Assembly: GCF_030445035.2 (NCBI RefSeq)
Contig: NC_080680.1
Coordinates: 117,144,228 to 117,208,227, forward strand
From: Dasypus novemcinctus
Lineage: Eukaryota; Chordata; Mammalia; Cingulata; Dasypodidae
Length of the DNA: 64,000 nt
Direction: 5' to 3'
Part shown: piece by piece, positions 35,417 to 47,057 of the stretch
Position numbering within the stretch: the first letter of the stretch is position 1
Layout of the letters: each line of letters starts with the position of its first letter
Position numbers and translations under genes: made by a program
The notes under the pieces: generated by a model
Told to the model about the DNA's origin: nothing
Seen by the model: the letters and a program-made list of their open reading frames with translations, nothing else
The model's database searches: none

Positions 35417-35801
35417 GGGAAACGGACTTTGGCCCAGTGGTTAGGGCGTCCGTCTACCATATGGGAGGTCCGCGGTTCAAACCCCGGGCCTCCTTGACCC
35501 GTGTGGAGCTGGCCATGCGCAGTGCTGATGCGCGCAAGGAGTGCCGTGCCACGCAAGGGTGTCCCCCGCGTGGGGGAGCCCCACGCGCAAGGAGTGCGCC
35601 CGTGAGGAAAGCCGCCCAGCGTGAAAAGAAAGAGCAGCCTGCCCAGGAATGGCGCTGCCCACACTTCCCGTGCCGCTAACGACAACAGAAGCGGACAAAG
35701 AAACAAGACGCAGCAAATAGACACCAAGAACAGACAACCAGGGGAGGGGGGGAAATTAAATAAATAAATAAATCTTTAAAAAAAAAAAAAAAAAAAAAAA
35801 A
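35417..35801 (+). mobile_element. DAS-type SINE, likely young
   Basis: Same family and direction as the copy 70 bases upstream. It has both Pol III boxes intact, an 'aaataaataaataaatcttt' tail and an uninterrupted A run of about 24. Target duplication GAAAGAGCAG at 35,407-35,416 and 35,802-35,811. The long pure A tail and CpG-rich body suggest recent insertion. Confidence 0.95.
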
Positions 35802-35811
35802 GAAAGAGCAG

Positions 35812-36688
35812 CAGCAGTCTTATTCTCTTAAAGCATGATAGCTGCTTGTGCTGCTGTTTTTCAGAACCCTAATGATAGGCCTTCATCCAGCACTAACACT
35901 TAGCAGACCATAGCGGTATCTCTTCTGTGTTCTGTTTAATGTCCAACATTAAAATTTTATGAATGGCTGCAAATAGATAACAAGTGCCAAGGCAAGCCCC
36001 AGTTGCTATTGTTCAGAAGTGTTTTCTCCACAGCATTTTCCTGAGCTCTACAAACACATCTTCCATCTGGCAGCTGGTTATATTTTCATTTTTTTCTCTA
36101 TTTAAAGCCCTTAGGCAATGCCATTTCATGCATTTCATGCATTTTGTTCTGCAGGCTAAGTGACTAGCCTATCAAAAATCTTCTAAAGAAGTACAAGTGC
36201 AGTATTAATAATGAACTACAAGAAATTATATATGTATACTTTAATATTCCTCACTTTGGAAAAGAATCCATGAAAAAAATCCTTAAGAGCAAAAGTATGT
36301 GTTTTCTAAACAAATAGTTGTTATTATTATTGCTAATGGTGCCTAGTCAACCTCTTCCTTTCCAGTCTTATATTTTAGGCCTCCCGGTTAACCCTGCATC
36401 TCCAAACTCAGCACAGCCTGAGATCAAGTTAATCAAGGAAACAACCTCTACCTCTCCATTTTCCCAGGTCCAGAATTTATGTTGCTACTTGCATATTCAG
36501 TATATAGTATGACGTGGATGCAATTCTGGGCCATGTAAGCTATTGGAGCTGCAATACCTCCCATGCCTCATGCCACACTGACTCATTTCACGTTTGTTTA
36601 TGATAGTTATACTTGCCTATCCCATTCCAGACACTGTCCCCAGAAAAAAAGCCCAGTATGTATATCCATTGTAATTAATTCAAACAGC
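35812..36688. other. Unique sequence, nothing recognised
   Basis: No gene or clear repeat found. Confidence 0.5.
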
Positions 36689-36905
36689 TTTTTTTTTTTT
36701 TTTTTTGTTAGGTATCACACTGGGGATTAAACTTGGGACCTCACATATGGGAAGCTGGCATTCAACCACTGAGCCACATCGGCTCCTCTGAGTAGATTTT
36801 TTCATTTGTTGGTTTGCTGTTTTTGTTTTTTTTAGGAGACACTGGGGACGGAAACCGGGACCTCCCACGTGGGAGGCAGGAGCTCAACTGCTTGAGGCGC
36901 TCCCC
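36689..36905 (-). mobile_element. Dimeric tRNA-derived SINE
   Basis: On the minus strand there are two tRNA-like heads in tandem. The first (36,905-36,820) includes 'cctcaagcagttgagctcct' and ends in an A/C-rich linker. The second (36,788-36,707) has an A box TGGCTCAGTGG and a diverged B box, and ends in an 18-base A tail (36,706-36,689). It differs in body from the monomeric DAS copies. A minus-strand frame across it is not a gene. Confidence 0.8.
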
Positions 36906-36954
36906 TTAAACACCTCTTTTGATAATAATTTTTAAAAAAATTGGTCTAGTTTAT

Positions 36955-37100
36955 TCAGAAGAACATGGATTTAGATGCCAAAACCTTGGTCCATGACCCA
37001 GCTCTATTCCTAGTTAACTATCTTGTCTTAAGCAACCACCTCTCTACCCTGGATCTCAGTTTTTACGTGTGTAAAGTGAGGAATGTCAGTCTACATAGCA
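36955..37100 (+). repeat. MIR SINE fragment
   Basis: Forward MIR: 'acccagctctattcctagtt', 'ctggatctcagtttttacg' and 'gtgtaaagtgaggaatgtca'. Confidence 0.7.
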
Positions 37101-37394
37101 TTTTTTGGAGGAGGCAGAGAAGTTTAGCTAATCAGTTATTTCCCACCAAAGAATGAAAGAATGGTCCTTCTATATTTGAGCAGATTGTTCTCCTTAATTT
37201 CTGCACTCAGATTCATAAAGTAAATGTATCATACAATGAAAGAGAAAGGAAAAGCTGCCTAGCCATGTCAGTGGAATTTAATTGCATGGTGGCTGGATCA
37301 GTTAAAATTCTCTGTTAGATTAGGTCATTCCTAGGGTGGCTTGATTTCCACATAAGTCAGTGATTCACTTAACTTTGTTAAGAAAACATTCAGT

Positions 37395-38073
37395 CCATGT
37401 GATAGCCAGGCCCTGAGCCTCAACAGACTTGCGGCTCCTACACTCTGGTTTATTGGACTTATCCCACTCAGCTAACATGGAAGTGAAGAGGGTCAACCAC
37501 CACACCAGGGAGCCAGGAGTGCCTACAACTGAAAGCAGGAGCATTGCATCCAGCATCCATGTGGAATCTAAGCCCCCTCTTGATGTAGATGTGGAGTGGA
37601 CATAACCATTCTAAGGACCACAGGATGGAGGAGTGGAATGTGGATTAGAGTGGATTTACTGATATTCTATTCATGAACTATTGTGATTAGTAATCGAAGG
37701 AAGTGTGGCATTGGTGTGGAGAAAGTGGCCATGGTGGCTGCTGGGGGTGGGGATTGGGAGGAAGAGATGTGAAGTGGGGGGCATTTTCGGGGGTTGGAGT
37801 TGTCCTGGGTAGTGCTGCAGGGACAGTTACCGGACATTGTATGTCCTCCCATGGCCCACTGGGTGGACTGTGGGAGAGTGTGGGTTATGGTGTGGACCAC
37901 TGACCATGAGGTGCAGCGGTGCTCAGAGATGTGTTCACCAAATGCAGTGAATGTCTCATGATGATGGAGGAGGTTGTTGTTGTGGGGGGAGGGGTGGGAG
38001 GAGGAGGTGGGGGTTATATGGGGACCTCATATTTTTTTAATGTAACAAAAAAAACAAAGACTATATATATATA
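37395..38073 (+). mobile_element. Long-UTR poly(A)-tailed retroposon (copy D)
   Basis: A 679-base 3' part of the family, in plus orientation, with the terminal block GGGGACCTCATATTTTTT and a short tail that includes a TA run. Target duplication AAGAAAACATTCAGT (37,380-37,394) and AAGAAAACAGTCAGT (38,074-38,088), 14 of 15 identical. It matches the reverse complement of copies B and C through its full length. Open frames on both strands are spurious. Confidence 0.87.
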
Positions 38074-38088
38074 AAGAAAACAGTCAGT

Positions 38089-38778
38089 GAAATAATCGAT
38101 GTAGTTTAAGAATTTGACTGGTTTTACAATCAAGCTGGTTTTCATGTAACACAATAGTTAACATGAAATATCAGGTTATTTTCGCACAGGTCTAGCTTCA
38201 AAGTTCTAATCACTGGTGGACTGCAAAGACAATCTACAACCAAATATCTTTCTCTGCTGAGTGAACACATATAGGAACACATATAGGATATGATATGTTG
38301 GAAACATTTGAAATGGATAAACATACATTGGGATGGGGAAGAAACAAAAAATTTAAAACTTGAAGCACCATATGAGATAATGCAATCCTTTTTCATCTTA
38401 AACAGGTTCTTCCAGTAATTTGAAAGAACTGATAGAAAGGGATTTTGAGCTAAATTTGAATCAACCTGAGTTAATCAGGTTCACATATGATTACAAATAG
38501 AATCTACAGAAAGTTGTAAAAAAAATTTCACTTTATTCTCATGATTAGAATATTATAGTTAGGACCTTCACATAAAAATAAATTCCTGTTATAGAAAATG
38601 TGGAAAATATTAAAGTGTAAAAAAGAAATAATTTACCTTTAACTCTGTTATGTGTGTGCATGTGTGTCTATTTTGAAAAATGTCTAATATGGGAATATAG
38701 TTTTCAGTCAAGCTTTTGCTTATGAACATGTCCCAATTATACTAAATACTTCTCAAAAGTAAAAAAATAAAGACAACC
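38089..38778. other. AT-rich unique sequence
   Basis: No gene seen. Confidence 0.5.
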
Positions 38779-40277
38779 AGGAAGATGGTGGTGGAGTAAG
38801 GAGCTCCTAGAGTCAGCTCCTGCTACAAGGCAGTTAGTAAACACCCAGAGCTGTCTGGAGCTAGCTGAAGCACCAGTTTAGGGGCTCCAGGAGACCAGAA
38901 GAGGATCCTGCCACATCCTTGAAGGAATGGAAGGAGGAGACTGCCCATCTGTGGAGAAGACTTGCAAGTAGAGTACTCCATGCCATGGAGGCAGTGTTCA
39001 TCCTCCACTGGAGGCACATGCCACCTCAGGAGTTGTTCTGTGGCTGGAACTGAAAGCTCCACTTTCCCCAAACAGGGGAGGAAGAGACAGTTTGGCACCA
39101 ATTTCAGCTATTGATGAGTAAATTCAGTGGATTAAAGTATAATCCTGTGAACAGCTAAAGTTTGAGCCTGTCCAAGTCAGAAAGAGGTCAGTAGCTGCCA
39201 TCTTAACTCCAGGTCTGGCACAAGGGGAAGCTGGGTGGACTGAAAAATCACAGAACTGGTAGAGACCGGCTTCTTTTCATCCAGATTGATTGCAGCTCCA
39301 GCCTAGGCCCAAGCCCCACCTCTAGCAGGGAGGAAGCTGGGGGCATCTGTGCCAGCCTCTCTGGGAGATTACTGGCCAAGCTGTGGAGGTAGGTGATTGT
39401 CCTACACTGGTGGTGCAAGTCACCCCAGGAGCTATTCTGTGGCTGGAATTGGAATTGGAATCTCCATTTCCCAAAAAAGGGGAGGAGGAGAACCTTGGCC
39501 ATTGATTTCAGCTACTGATTGATTAGTAGACTCAGCTGGTTAAAGTATAACCCTAGGAACAGCTGGGGTATGAATCTGTCCAAGTTGGAAAGAAGCCAGT
39601 GACCACCATTTTGACTCTGCCTCCAGAATGAGGGGAATCTGGGCTGGCCAAAAATCACAGTGATGGTAGGAACTAGTTTCTTTCACCCAGATCAATCTGC
39701 AGCTTTAGCCTAGGTTTCATCCCCACCTCTGGCAGGGAGGAGGCTGGCAGGCCCTGTGCCAGCCTATCCAGCTAACTGCAGGTGTCTTTGGCTGGCACAG
39801 ACTGGATAATCAGAAGTCTACTGGGGCAATGGTGGTCATTTTGGACCCGCATTGCATAGATTTCTGCCCACACATGCAGCTCTACCCCCATCCCAGGCAG
39901 GGGAGAAAGGGGTGTGAAGCTTCATCAGTCTCTCTGGGCAACTACAGTCTAGGCCTGCACAACTTGGATTATTCCATACAGCTGTGACTCTGTCCCTATC
40001 CCTGGCAAAGGAGAAACCTGGGGGAAGCTTCATGGGTCCCTGGGGCAATGAGGGCAGCTTGAACCCCCATGGCTTATAGCATCAACTACATCCTTGGCTC
40101 CTACTATAAAACCAGCCCTAAACTAAAGGAAAAAAAAAACAAAAACCCTGCACCCAGAATAAATACTCAAGTAAGACAGATGCCAAGACACAAACAAAAA
40201 TTACAATTTACGTCAAGAAACAGGGAGCTATGGTCTAGTTAAAGGAACAAGATAAGCCTCCAGATGACATAGAGGAG

Positions 40278-41200
40278 TTGAGACAACTAATCATAGATGT
40301 TCAAACAAATCTCATTAATAAATTCAGTGATATGGCTAAAGAGATTAAGGATATTAAGAAGACACTGGATGAGCACAAAGAAGAATTTGAAAGTATACAC
40401 AGAAAAATAGCACATCTTATGGATATGAAAAGTGCAATAAATGAAATTAAAAACACATGGGAATCATGTAATAGCAGATTTAAGGAGGCAGAAGAAAAAA
40501 TTGGTGAATTTGAAGAAATGGCCTCTGAAAGTGAACATATAAAAGAACAGATGAAGAATGGAAAAAAATTGAACAAGCTCACAGGGAACTAAATGATAGC
40601 AAAAGGTGGGCAAAAATATGTGTCATGGGTGTCCCAGAAGGATAAGAGAATGGAAAAGTGGCAGAAGGAATATTTGAAGAAATAACAGTAGAAAAGTTCT
40701 CAACCCTATTGAAGGACATAGATATCCTTGTCCAAGAAGCACAATGTACCCCCATCAGAAAAAATCCAAATAGTCGAACTCCTAGACACATACCAATCAG
40801 AATGTCAAATGCCAAAGACAAAGAAGTCTGAGAACAGCAAGAGAAAAGCAATGCGTAACATATAAGGGATACCCAATAAGATTAATTGCTGATTTCTCAC
40901 CAGAAACCATGGAGGCAAGAAGACAGTGGTCTGATATATTTAAGATACTACAAGAGAAAAACTTCCAGCTGAGAATCTTACATCCAGCAAGACTGTCTTT
41001 CAAAAATGAGTGCAAGATTTGAATATTCACAGGTAAACAAACTGAGAGAATTTCTAAGCAAGAGACCATATTTTCAGGAAATACTGAAGGGTGTGCTAGA
41101 GTCTGAAAAGAAAAGACAGGAGAAAGAGACCTAGAAGAGAGTCCAGGACTGAAGATTAGATCAATAAAAGTAACTAAAAGTGTCAAAAGAGTGGTGAAAA
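40278..41200 (+). pseudogene. L1 ORF1 remnant with open coiled-coil part
   Basis: A 104-codon open frame (40,278-40,592) is rich in heptad-like Lys/Glu/Ile/Leu and matches the trimerising coiled coil of L1 ORF1p. It then shifts frame: downstream, in another frame, are the '...CVMGVPEG' block of the RNA-binding part (about 40,615) and the 'fkneck' block near 41,000. Stops and shifts make it non-functional. The true start may lie upstream, but the frame there is broken. Confidence 0.8.
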
Positions 41201-41220
41201 TAAAATATGACAGATAAAAC

Positions 41221-41910
41221 TCAAACCATCAGGAATAAACTTAACCAGTGATGTAAAGCACTTGTATTCAGAAAACTGCAACTCAATGTTAAAATAAATT
41301 TTAAAAAGACCTAAATAGATGAAAGAATATTCCATGCTCACATATTGGAAGACTAAATATCATTAAGATGTCAATTCTACTCAAATTGATATATAGATTC
41401 AATGAAATTCCAATAAAAATTCCACCAGCATTAAAAAAAAATTTGAAGACACGATTATCAAATTTATTTGGAAGAGTAAGTTGTCCTGAATAGCCAGAAA
41501 TGTCATAAAAAGGAAAAGCAAACCCTCATCTCCAGGCTTTAAATCATATTAACTAGCTATAGTGGTAGGAACAGCATGGTACTGGCATAGGTACAGACAC
41601 GTAGACCAATGGAACCAAATTGGTCAGAAACAGACCCTCACATGTATGGTCAAGTAGTTTTTGACTAGCCTGTCAAACCCACACACCTCTGGGAGAACAG
41701 TCCATTCAAGAAATGGTGCTGAAAGAACTGGATATCCATAGCCAAAAGAAGGAAAGAGGACCCCTATCTCACACCTTATCCAAAAATTAACTCAAAATGG
41801 ATCAAACACCTAAAAATAAAAGCAAGGGCCATAAAACTTCTAGAAGAAATTGTAGGAAAATATCTTCAAGACCTGATGGTAGGTGGTGCATTCTTAAAGG
41901 AGATAAGAGA
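41221..41910 (+). pseudogene. L1 ORF2 3' part
   Basis: Contains the post-RT region with 'cataaaaaggaaaagcaaac' and 'gaacagcatggtactggcat' ('tawyw' region) and 'gacccctatctcacacctta' ('DPyLtpy'). It starts without the endonuclease and RT palm, and frames are broken. It marks the 3' side of the internal deletion. Confidence 0.85.
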
Positions 41911-42521
41911 TGCTTAAAGGAGATGAACTACTGATGCTTAATGTATGTAGAAGTTTTAATTAGCTTTACTGTAAAAGTGTGGAAATGTATAGAGTGAATG
42001 GTAACAAATACTGATTAACAGTTATTTTATAAATGGGAATGTGGCTGAAAATTGTAATCTAGGTATGTCAATGCCAATTGACAGAATGCTAGGGAATAAT
42101 CTAGGAACTGAATAGCACAGTCATCCAAGAGGTGGATGAGACTTGTGATTGATGGTATAGATGCAAGAGTGTCCTTTGTGAGCTAGAGCAAATGTATATC
42201 ACTACTGCAGGGTGGTGGGAATGTAGAAAAGCATGGGAAAATACAACTGGAGTGACCTATGGAATGTGGCTAGCAGTAATAATATAATATTCTTGCATCT
42301 ATGCCAAAGATGTACTGTGTTGAAAATGGGGCAGTATGGAAATGTGAGCCAAATGTACACTATGGACATAGTAACTCTCAGATGATATTATCTTATCTGT
42401 AACAAATGTTCCACCACAGCGTGGTGTGTTGTTAGAGGGGTGTTATTTGGGAATTCTGCACATGTGCTTGATTGTTTTATAAGTTTACAACTTCTGTCAT
42501 AAAAAATATATTTAAAAAATA

Positions 42522-42975
42522 ACAATAGGGTGGATTGGAGGAACACACACCAAATGTAAGATAAGGACTGTCATTAGTACTAAGATTTTGACAATATTCT
42601 TTCAAAATTTTTAACAAACATCACAACAATGCAAGGTGTTGGTGGAGGGTGATGTATGGGACCCATGTATGATATTATTCATGTTTGCTTTATAAGTTTA
42701 CAACTTTTACTATACATTTATTGTTTATGTATGTTCATATATAAATGATGTAAAGATAATACTAATAATAGGGTGGGTTGGGGGAAAATTCTTTGATTAA
42801 TAGTAATATTTTAACAATGCTTTTTAAAAAGCATTGTTGTTAAAAAGGTTTAACAACAATGCAAGGTATTGGTGGCAGGGTGAGTTATGAGAGTCCTTTA
42901 TGATGTTATATATGTATACACTCATTGTTTATGTTTATGTTCGAGTGATATATTTCAATAAATGTTAACGAATGA
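42522..42975 (+). repeat. Tandem pair of ~240-base units in L1 3'UTR
   Basis: Two copies of a unit that opens 'aacaatagggtggattgg' / 'taataatagggtgggttggg' and includes 'aacaatgcaaggtgttggtg' / 'aacaatgcaaggtattggtg'. The second copy begins near 42,763. The pair lies within the L1 3'UTR, so it is either a subfamily feature or a local duplication. Confidence 0.7.
42813..42862. repeat. Perfect palindrome plus overlapping hairpin
   Basis: 42,813-42,838 is a perfect 26-base palindrome with no spacer: 13-base arms AACAATGCTTTTT and AAAAAGCATTGTT. The right part of it (42,831-42,844, GCATTGTTGTTAAA) is again the exact reverse complement of 42,849-42,862 with a 4-base loop (AAGG). So the same short word occurs as plus, minus, plus in 50 bases. 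Confidence 0.9.
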
Positions 42976-43079
42976 AAAAAAAAGAAGATTACATTATATC
43001 ATATGGATATATCAATGTTTCTAAACATTTCCCTAAAATAGACTTTTTTCTTTCATCATAATAGTGTTTACTAACATAG

Positions 43080-43245
43080 GTTCTTACTATATGCAGGTGT
43101 TTCCAGATATATGCCATACTATATGGCATTCTTCTAAGTACTTTACATATATTAACTCATGTAACCCATACAATACAAGAGGTAGGTGTTCTTATTTTTC
43201 TTATTTGGAAACTGACATGCTAAGAAGTTAAATTCGTTGAGAACA
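43080..43245 (-). repeat. MIR SINE
   Basis: Reverse MIR: 'aagtactttacatatattaa', 'ctcatgtaacccatacaata', 'agaggtaggtgttcttattt' and 'ggaaactgacatgctaagaa'. Confidence 0.8.
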
Positions 43246-44184
43246 GTAAAAACACCTTCTTCACCTACCTCCTTGTAAACCTGCTAGGGACACACCTACT
43301 GCAAACCCATTGATGGTATTTGCTAGATAAGTCTTTACTATGGAATACTTTTAGCAGGGTATTTCAGTCTGCCTAGAATTGCTTATGATAAACATCTATT
43401 TATGAGAAATAGATTCCTGGAATACGTCACCTATGCCATGCAGTATCTGAGTATAAAATTGGAGTTGTTTCCTAACCGAAACAGCTCCTGCATTTGTAAG
43501 TGATGTGACTATTCCCTCTTCTTAGAAGCATAATGCGCTAAGGGAGGACCTGGGAGACTGTGCTCAGGGTCTCAAATCTTTCCCTGCTTTGCCTCTGCCT
43601 TGCAATTATGTCTATACTTGAAATTATTATCTCAATACTGTTTATGATCTTTGATTCATTTTTGTCTGATTTGACAATCCCATCATTTGTGTGCTATTAG
43701 ACATTTTTAAGACTTTTGATGTTTATGATCTGGGAGATAATTTTCTCTGTCTGTTGCAGTTCTCTACACCTTATAAGTGCAGACACTGATGGCCTTTGCT
43801 CCAAACAATTTTTTTTTCACAGATTTTTGTATAGTGAACAACCTTAGAAGTTAGAGATAACTTCTCCCTCAGAGCAATGGGTACACTTGCTTACTGTCCT
43901 TTATGAAATAATCAGATCCTTCTAAACTCAGGGTCCTCTTTTGTGTGGCAGTCCACTGAATGTGCATGTGTCACCTAACTCTCTTTTTTTTCACTCCATG
44001 GAAATTGGGGTTTGGGCAACTGGCACAAGAATATAATACTTTGGCTACTGCAATTGTTGTGACTAATGAAGTTCTTTGTCTCTGACCCAAGAGCCTCATA
44101 TCTCCATGAACTGGTAGGTTCAACTTTTAGCTTGCAAGGAAGGTAAAATCTCAGACTTTTCACTGTTCTTGACAGGGAAAAATT
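43246..44184. other. Unique sequence, nothing recognised
   Basis: No gene or repeat called. Confidence 0.5.
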
Positions 44185-44350
44185 TCCCTTAATAAAGGTG
44201 GTATCAATTTACAGTATTGCCAAAAGTGGATGAGAGCCTGCATATTCTCACTTTCAACCTTACTGGCTGTTATAAAATTAAATTCAACTTTGCCAACTGT
44301 GTCCATTTACAGTTTAATGAGGGCATCTCCTTGTTTGAATATGCGTATTT
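44185..44350 (-). repeat. Old L1 3' fragment
   Basis: Minus-orientation L1 pattern: 'caatttacagtattgccaaa', then 'ggatgagagcctgcatattc' and 'agggcatctccttgtttgaa'. Tentative because it is short and diverged. Confidence 0.5.
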
Positions 44351-44399
44351 TAATTATTATTAAATGGTAGCACATGGCACTATAATTGCCTTTATTTGT

Positions 44400-44528
44400 T
44401 TACTCCCAAAACAGACTCTTACCTTCCTTATTATAGGGATACTGCCTAATTTATTCTCTATTTCTCATGGCCTAATTCAGTGCTCAGCATCTATTAGGTA
44501 ATCAGAAAATATTTAATGAATTGAATGA
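44400..44528 (+). repeat. L2 3' end fragment
   Basis: 'attcagtgctcagcatctat', 'taggtaatcagaaaatattt' and 'aatgaattgaatgaag' match the L2 terminus. Confidence 0.65.
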
Positions 44529-44529
44529 A

Positions 44530-45689
44530 GAAAATTGTGTTTTTTTATAAGCTGCTGTAAAATCAGCTGGTTCTTACTCTTTCTCTAGATTAACTATTCC
44601 TTCATTATTTAATTTTCTTGAAGTCTTAATATTTTCCTAAAAAGTATTGCTATTATTTTGAAAGTCATTTCCCATTAGCAATCTGCTTTCCTTCTTTCTA
44701 AACAACCTTTCTTTTCTTTGGCTGTCAGTTGAACTAATTCATTGTTTCTAATGTTACAAAAGAGAAAATTGATCATTTATAAGTCCTTTCACTCTGACAA
44801 CCCTGAAAAAGGAATCTGATATTTTCTAGTCATCTGTTTCTTAAAACCTAGCAAACATTAGTCTTCAATTCCACGCACTCATCTTCTTATCTAGCATCTG
44901 TCTGTTCCATTAACTCTGATTCTTTTTTTATCCTTTTGGACCAATTTGCTTCCCTAATCTCTTCATGGAGAAATTTTATTTGCTTCAGTGATTTTTATCC
45001 TAGCAGAGAACTGAAAGCTTGTTTCAGAAAGCAGTGATTTCTAAAATTCTCATTCACATATACCACATTGGCTGGTGTCTTCAAATGTCATTCCAAAACA
45101 AACATTACAAATATGTTGAACTGATTTAAAAATTTATATTTATATATATTTCTAATAATGTATGTTGGTACAAACTTTCTGGACAACAAATTTTCTATGA
45201 AATCAAGACTCTTAAAAAATGAAAATATGTACCTCAATCCAGTGATTTTTCTTCTTATAAACTATTATACTAAGGTATCATCTGAAATACAATAACAAAA
45301 TAGAGCATAATGTTCAGAGATAGTCATTGCAACATTATTTCATGTGACTACAGTTATCAGAAAACTTCAAGGGAATAATTAAAAAATTGTTAGAGGAATC
45401 TTAACACTGAAAATATTTGTGTTAATATTGAGTGAAAATTTAACATTTTATTAATATTTGAGGAAACCATTTTGAAATGGTATCAGAGATTATATTTGGG
45501 AGATGAAAGTATTTTAATATTTTACTTAATTTATTATCTAAGGCTTATTTTCAAGATTCAGTGAGGTATCGATGCAAATAGCTTATTGTAGTTTTTTAAT
45601 GCAGAATAAGTATAGTGTTAAAAATAGTTGTTATTATGTGAATCAATCATTCTTTTTATGTTTTAAAAATATTTATTTTTCCCTAATAA
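44530..45689. other. AT-rich unique sequence
   Basis: No gene or clear repeat. Confidence 0.5.
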
Positions 45690-45862
45690 CTGATAGTGTG
45701 CTCAGCATTATACTAGCTCCCTTTCCTCAGCGATTCTTCCAAATTCAGAAACTGAGATTTAGGTAAGTTACGTAATTATTCCAAAGTCATTCTGTTAATG
45801 ACAGCACAGCCAGGATTTAAATGCAAGTGCTCTAACAGCAAAGTCCACGCTGTTCACTGCTC
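45690..45862 (-). repeat. MIR SINE
   Basis: Reverse MIR: 'gctcagcattatactagctc', 'cagaaactgagatttaggta', 'gacagcacagccaggattta' and 'aagtccacgctgttcactgc'. A DAS SINE begins directly at its end. Confidence 0.85.
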
Positions 45863-45863
45863 T

Positions 45864-46269
45864 CGGATTTGGCTCAACTGATAAGGTGTCCGCCTACCAC
45901 ATGGGAGGTCCAGGGTTCAAACCCAGGGCCTCCTGACCCATGTGGTGAGCTGGCCCACATGCAGTGCTGGTGGGTGCAAGGAGTGCCGTGCCATGCCAGG
46001 GTGTCCCCCATGTAGGTGAACCCCACATGCAAGGAGTGTGCACCATAAGGAGAGACACCCCATGTGAAAAAAGTGCAGCCTGTCCAGGAGTGGCACCGCA
46101 CACAGGGAGAGCTGATGCAGCAAGATGATGCAACTGAAAGAGACACAGTTTCCTGGCGCCACTGACAAGAATATGAGTGGACACAGAAGAACACACAGAG
46201 AATGGACACAGAGAGCAAACAATGGGGGGGGGGGATGAGGAAGGGGAGAGAAAGAAAAAAAAATCTAAA
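45864..46269 (+). mobile_element. DAS-type SINE, older copy
   Basis: Starts inside the head ('cggatttggctcaactgata'), has a B box GGTTCAAACCC (45,914-45,924), the shared body, a G run and a short A tail. Several CpG sites are lost as TG/CA, which suggests greater age than the 35-kb copies. No target duplication seen. Minus-strand frames over it are shadows. Confidence 0.88.
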
Positions 46270-46949
46270 ACTACCTCCTTAGACATCACCTATGTAACTG
46301 GAAAATAACAACATAAACTTTGTTTTAAAATAAAAAAAAATAGATTCTCAATTTCTCTGGGTACTACTTTACTCCATTCTAGTGATAGAGAGTATATTTT
46401 TGTTTTCAAATATAAAATTCCTTGAAATCATTCCAATGTGTACAAACTTTCTGTGAATTAGTCCTGCCTTAGTTCCATCACACCTGCACTAGCAGACCTT
46501 ATATCCAAATGCTGAGATTAAGTAAAGAAAATTATCTAAATATCTGATAAAAATCTTATGTTCTATTATGTTGCCCTTATTTTTGCTATTTTTTTGTTTT
46601 ATCATAAAATATACTCAATAAGTATACAGAAGACTTTCAAATTTAGTGAAACATAAAATTTAGACTAAAAGAAGAGTAGGCTAACATGGATAAGTAAAAC
46701 ATTTGTTATTTGTTATATTTTCCAAAGATAGTACAGTTTCATTTCTTTCAAGTACATTCCTTTGGCAAGTACCTGTGTAATTCATTAATCTGAGAATAGT
46801 TTTGTTTTGTTTTGCTTTTTAGAATTAGCACATCATTTCACATACATGACAAAATCCTTCTAAGGTGACTACTGAATTTCTTACAAAACAATTTGGTTAG
46901 TTTAAATAGTTCTCATATATTTGCATTAGTATTTTATACCTGAGAATAT
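46270..46949. other. AT-rich unique sequence
   Basis: No gene or clear repeat. Confidence 0.5.
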
Positions 46950-47057
46950 GGAGTTAAAAACATATCTTTAAACATATATTATGCCTTCAAAATATAATCT
47001 CATTCGATCTTCACACAACTCTGTTACACAGGTTTTATGACTTCAGTTTTCAGTTAC
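46950..47057 (-). repeat. MIR SINE, interrupted by a DAS SINE
   Basis: 'ataatctcattcgatcttca', 'cacaactctgttacacagg' and 'cttcagttttcagttac' are reverse MIR. The MIR resumes after the SINE at 47,494 ('ggaaactggttgaagctcag'). Confidence 0.7.

Larger units (their letters stand above)
38779..42985 (+). mobile_element. L1 LINE with internal deletion
   Basis: 5'UTR (38,779-40,260) with tandem units of about 409 bases, ORF1 (40,278-41,200), then an abrupt join near 41,221 into the 3' part of ORF2 (to about 41,910), then a long 3'UTR ending in an A run at 42,976-42,985. About 2.6 kb of ORF2, including the endonuclease and most of the reverse transcriptase, is missing, so the copy is dead. The 3'UTR has L1-like blocks such as 'gaactgaatagcacagtcat' and 'gtttacaacttctgtcata'. 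It belongs to a different L1 lineage from the one at 26 kb, judging by the 5'UTR. Confidence 0.88.

Noticed and set aside
34860-35737. Minus- and plus-strand frames up to 142 codons
   Set aside because: They fall on DAS SINE bodies, and the same peptides recur at every SINE copy (45.9, 47.1, 47.8 and 52.8 kb). They reflect SINE sequence, not genes.
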